DNA from: Chloroflexota bacterium
GTDB taxonomy: Bacteria; Chloroflexota; UBA5177; JANWHV01
NCBI GenBank assembly: GCA_025450375.1
Contig: JANWHO010000055.1
Location: forward strand, 1-7,923
Length of the DNA: 7,923 bases
Reading direction: 5' to 3'
Made by a program: the position numbers and the translations under genes. The notes below the pieces were generated by a model. That model saw only the letters and a program-made list of their open reading frames with translations. It did not search any database and was not told the DNA's origin. Below are positions 5,293 through 7,923 of this stretch, one piece after another. Position 1 is the stretch's first letter. Each line of letters starts with the position of its first letter.

Positions 5293-6819
5293 ATGAGTGA
5301 AGTAGAGGAACTTACCGCGCGCCGCCAGATGGTGGACGATCTGCGGGCTCGGGGCATCGATCCGTATCCCCCTCGGGTGACCCGCACCCACACGGCCGCC
5401 GAGGCGGTGGCTGCCTTCGACCCGGACCTGCCCGAGGATGAGGCTGAGTCGCGGCCCGCGATCAGCATTGCCGGTCGGATGGTTACCCAGCGAGTCCAGG
5501 GAAAAGCCGGTTTCGCCCATGTGCTGGATGGGAGCGGCAGGGTCCAGATCTACTGCCGTCAAGACGTGGTCGGCGAGGAATCCTACGCGCTTTTCAAGAA
5601 CCTCCATCCCGGTGACTTCATCTGGGCCTCGGGACATATGTTCCGGACCCGCGCCGGCGAGATAACCCTCAAGGCCGCCGAAATCCGCTTGATCGCCAAG
5701 TCACTCCGCCCACTCCCCGATAAGTTCCATGGAGTGAGTGACATTGAGGTACGCTACCGGAAGCGCTATCTCGATATGATCGCCAATCGCGAAAGTTATG
5801 ACCGCTTGGCGGCGCGCTCGCGCATCACCTCGCTGCTGCGCCGATGGCTGGAGGATCGCGGCTTCCTTGAGGTGGAGACGCCAGTCCTCCAACCTCTTTA
5901 TGGGGGGGCGCATGCCCGGCCGTTCACCACCCACTTTAACGCGATGGGCGAGGATCTGTACCTCCGGATCGCCCTGGAACTCTATCACAAGCGCCTGCTG
6001 GTGGGCGGGATCGACAAGTTGTTCGAGATCGGGCGGGTGTTCCGGAACGAGGGCGTTTCCCGGAAACACAACCCCGAATTCACCATGCTCGAACTCTACT
6101 GGGCCTACGCCGACTATCACGACATCATGCGCCTGGTAGAGTCGCTGGTCGCGGATACGGCGGTTGCCCTCTATGGCAGTCCCATCCTCCACCAGGGCGA
6201 ACGCACGATCGACCTTACTCCACCGTGGCCGCGGATCCCACTCCGCGAGGCAATCCTGACCAGGTGCGGGATTGATTTCGCCGCCTATCCCGCCGGACAG
6301 GAGGAAGCGCTGATCGCCGCCGCGCGGGAGCGGGGACTGTTCCTGCCGCCAGGCACCCTGCGCGGCAAGGTCATCGACGAATTACTCTCCACCTTCGTGG
6401 AGCCCACCCTGGTTGATCCGGTGTTACTGATCGACTATCCGATCGAACTCTCACCCTTCGCCAAGACCAAGATGGACGATCCCACCCTGGTGGAGCGCTT
6501 CGAGGCTTTCGCCGGCACGGTTGAACTGGCGAATGCCTTCACCGAACTGAACGATCCCCAGGACCAGCGGCGCCGTTTCGAGGCCCAGGCCGCCGATCGG
6601 GCCTCGGGCGATCAGGAAGCCCACGGGTTTGACGAGGACTTTCTCGAGGCCATGGAGCATGGAATGCCTCCGGCGGGCGGCCTGGGGATCGGGGTCGATC
6701 GGCTGGCGATGTTCCTTACCGGGGCCGATACGATCAAGGATGTAGTATTCTTCCCCCATATGCGGCGCGGAACCGCCCTGGAGGACGAGCCGGGGACGCC
6801 GCTCATCGGCCCAGAGTAA
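5293..6819 (+). CDS. lysS: Lysine--tRNA ligase, class II
   Basis: The enzyme charges tRNA-Lys with lysine using ATP. The product has 508 residues, typical for bacterial class II LysRS. An OB-fold anticodon-binding domain covers about 57-135 (I-A-G-R-M-V-T-Q-R, then G-F-A-H-V-L-D-G). Next come the linker L-P-D-K-F-H-G-V-S-D-I-E (141-152) and R-Y-R-K-R-Y-L-D (154-161), motif 1 near 174-201 (F-L-E-V-E-T-P), G-G-A-H-A-R-P-F at 204-211, motif 2 at 244-270 (F-E-I-G-R-V-F-R-N-E-G), the N414-A-F-T-E-L-N-D-P block, and motif 3 at 462-477 (G-L-G-I-G-V-D-R-L). All catalytic motifs are intact. The start ATG has its nearest GAGGT (5273-5277) 15 nt upstream, unusually far, but no better in-frame start exists. 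The gene is flanked by pgsA and galU on the same strand. Confidence 0.97.
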   Translation: MSEVEELTARRQMVDDLRARGIDPYPPRVTRTHTAAEAVAAFDPDLPEDEAESRPAISIAGRMVTQRVQGKAGFAHVLDGSGRVQIYCRQDVVGEESYALFKNLHPGDFIWASGHMFRTRAGEITLKAAEIRLIAKSLRPLPDKFHGVSDIEVRYRKRYLDMIANRESYDRLAARSRITSLLRRWLEDRGFLEVETPVLQPLYGGAHARPFTTHFNAMGEDLYLRIALELYHKRLLVGGIDKLFEIGRVFRNEGVSRKHNPEFTMLELYWAYADYHDIMRLVESLVADTAVALYGSPILHQGERTIDLTPPWPRIPLREAILTRCGIDFAAYPAGQEEALIAAARERGLFLPPGTLRGKVIDELLSTFVEPTLVDPVLLIDYPIELSPFAKTKMDDPTLVERFEAFAGTVELANAFTELNDPQDQRRRFEAQAADRASGDQEAHGFDEDFLEAMEHGMPPAGGLGIGVDRLAMFLTGADTIKDVVFFPHMRRGTALEDEPGTPLIGPE

Positions 6820-6863
6820 GCTCATCGGGTTCGCGGCACCTATCTTGTGGCGTGCGCGGCCCT

Positions 6864-6871
6864 GAGAGGAG
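6864..6871 (+). promoter_or_regulatory. Ribosome binding site that fixes the GTG start of galU
   Basis: GAGAGGAG lies 6 nt before GTG 6878, the same layout as at the HTH and yajQ genes. It supports GTG rather than a later ATG as the start. Confidence 0.75.
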
Positions 6872-6877
6872 AGAATT

Positions 6878-7771
6878 GTGCCTACCAAGGTTCGTAAGGC
6901 CGTGATTCCCGCCGCGGGACTGGGTACCCGGCTCCTTCCCGCCACCAAGGCGGTGCCCAAGGAGATGCTCCCGGTGGTGGACAAGCCGGTGATCCAGTAC
7001 ATCGTCGAGGAGGCGGCCGCCAGCGGCATTGAGCAGGTGATCATCGTCACCAGCCGGGGGAAGCAAGCACTCGAGGATCATTTCGACCGCAACTTCGAGC
7101 TTGAATACCGGCTGAAGCAGAGCGGAAAGACTGCCTTGCTGGAGGCGGTGATCCATGTGGCCACCATGGTCGAGGTGGTGTTCGTCCGCCAGCCCGAGCC
7201 TCTCGGGAACGGACACGCCGTGCTGTGCGCCCGCAACGTGGTGGGGAACGAGCCCTTCGCCATGCTGTGGGGCGATGACTTCGTGGATTACGGCAACCCT
7301 CCCGTGCAGCCGTGCGTGGCCCAGCTCATGGCGGTGTACGAGAGGTTCGGGGCCAGTGTCCTGGCGGCCATCCACGCGCCGCGCGAGGATTGGAATAAGT
7401 ACGGGATGATCGCCCATGACCAGATCGACGACCGCACATTCAAGGTCAAATCAATCGTGGAGAAGCCCCCTATTGAGGAGTCTCCCTCGGATCTGGCCCA
7501 GGTCAAGGGCTGCATCCTGACGCCCGAAATCTTCGAGATTCTCGCCTCTACTCCCCGGGGAAAGGGCAACGAGATCTGGCTGATTGACGCCATCCAGGCC
7601 CTACTCGCGTCGCAGCCGGTCTATGCCTATGTCTTCGAGGGCAATCGCTACGATACGGGGAACCAGCTCGAGTACGTGAAGGCAAACGTTGAACTAGCCC
7701 TGGGGCGTCCAGAATTGGCCGAACCCTTGCGGTCGTACCTTCGGCGCCTCGTGGCCAGCTTCGGAGCCTGA
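6878..7771 (+). CDS. galU: UTP--glucose-1-phosphate uridylyltransferase
   Basis: This cytosolic enzyme makes UDP-glucose from UTP and glucose-1-phosphate for glycans, glycolipids and galactose use. The 297-residue length is normal. The nucleotidyltransferase signature A12-A-G-L-G-T-R-L-L-P is followed by P-K-E-M-L-P-V-V-D-K-P at 27-37, Q105-P-E-P-L-G-N-G-H-A-V, the metal-site segment W131-G-D-D, K174-Y-G-M-I, V194-E-K-P and G255-N-R-Y-D-T-G near the end. A few usually conserved spots differ from the common pattern: G-N-E-I-W-L-I-D-A-I (230-239) in place of the usual GGEIQLTDAI, and K-G-C-I-L (210-214) in place of the usual GRYxL. The catalytic Asp and Lys segments are present, so activity is expected; sugar specificity could be shifted, since related thymidylyl- or other uridylyltransferases share this fold. 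lysS ends 58 bp upstream, and a secreted-protein gene begins 7 bp after the stop, suggesting co-transcription. Confidence 0.93.
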   Translation: MPTKVRKAVIPAAGLGTRLLPATKAVPKEMLPVVDKPVIQYIVEEAAASGIEQVIIVTSRGKQALEDHFDRNFELEYRLKQSGKTALLEAVIHVATMVEVVFVRQPEPLGNGHAVLCARNVVGNEPFAMLWGDDFVDYGNPPVQPCVAQLMAVYERFGASVLAAIHAPREDWNKYGMIAHDQIDDRTFKVKSIVEKPPIEESPSDLAQVKGCILTPEIFEILASTPRGKGNEIWLIDAIQALLASQPVYAYVFEGNRYDTGNQLEYVKANVELALGRPELAEPLRSYLRRLVASFGA

Positions 7772-7778
7772 CACGAGA

Positions 7779-7923
7779 GTGAAAGTCACATCACTCCGGG
7801 TCTGGCCCCGTGCCGGGATCGCGCTGCTGTGTTCCGCCGCCCTGATCTGCCCTACCCAAGCCGGGGCCCGTCTTGCCCCCGCTCCGCCTGCCCCCCTGAC
7901 CATAGGGTTGACGCAGGAGCCCG
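7779..7923 (+). CDS. Probable extracellular solute-binding protein of a peptide-type ABC importer (N-terminus only)
   Basis: A GTG at 7779, 7 bp after the galU stop, opens a frame of 48 codons to the right edge. The start looks like a Sec signal peptide: basic residues in M-K-V-T-S-L-R-V-W-P-R, a hydrophobic core I-A-L-L-C-S-A-A-L-I, then a likely signal peptidase I site after T-Q-A-G-A. The cysteines do not sit in a lipobox (the residue before C24 is Ile), so a lipoprotein is unlikely. A Pro/Ala-rich linker is followed by L-T-I-G-L-T-Q-E-P at the edge, which matches the first strand of family 5 (oligopeptide/dipeptide) binding proteins, usually continuing D-x-L-x-P. The ribosome site is weak; GGAG at 7763-7766 lies inside galU, 12 nt from the start. 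The secreted nature is well supported; the family call rests on about nine residues. Confidence 0.6.
   Translation, partial: MKVTSLRVWPRAGIALLCSAALICPTQAGARLAPAPPAPLTIGLTQEP

Overview
The window is GC-rich bacterial chromosome with short intergenic gaps, GTG as a frequent start codon, and Shine-Dalgarno sites of the AGAGGAG/AAGGAG type about 6 nt before several starts. The gene set and protein flavour (a Cys-less quinone-oxidoreductase-like MDR protein, a minimal RodZ-type HTH membrane protein, YajQ, PgsA, class II LysRS, GalU, a family-5 type solute-binding protein) look to me like a member of the Chloroflexota, possibly near Thermomicrobia. That placement rests on general impression rather than a search, so it is tentative.

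Layout. The left edge (1-766, minus strand) holds the N-terminal two thirds or so of a major facilitator transporter whose C-terminus lies outside the window. A 371-bp divergent intergenic region (767-1137) follows. It has no credible gene but holds an odd-centred dyad, a strong imperfect hairpin of about 33 nt and a three-unit 9-nt tandem repeat. From 1138 everything reads on the plus strand: a protein with two GNAT-like acetyltransferase folds (1138-2241); a gap with a second, oppositely oriented 9-nt repeat; an NAD(P)-dependent MDR-family oxidoreductase (2387-3397); a small RodZ-like HTH protein with one C-terminal membrane segment (3541-3903); YajQ (4010-4501); the phosphatidylglycerophosphate synthase PgsA (4631-5209); lysyl-tRNA synthetase LysS (5293-6819); the UTP-glucose-1-phosphate uridylyltransferase GalU (6878-7771); and, only 7 bp further, the signal peptide and first mature residues of a probable extracellular solute-binding protein cut by the right edge (7779-7923).

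How the genes fit together. The right two thirds are mainly core functions: envelope phospholipid synthesis (PgsA), translation (LysS), nucleotide-sugar supply for envelope glycans (GalU), a nucleotide-binding regulator (YajQ) and a membrane HTH protein of the RodZ type. Same-strand order with gaps of about 60-140 bp fits one or a few co-transcribed units, but no clear intrinsic terminator or consensus promoter separates them. I see no phage, transposase, CRISPR array, tRNA or rRNA, and no coherent undescribed system. The most unusual material is the non-coding structure at 917-1004 and its related repeat at 2257-2282, which together bracket the double-GNAT gene.
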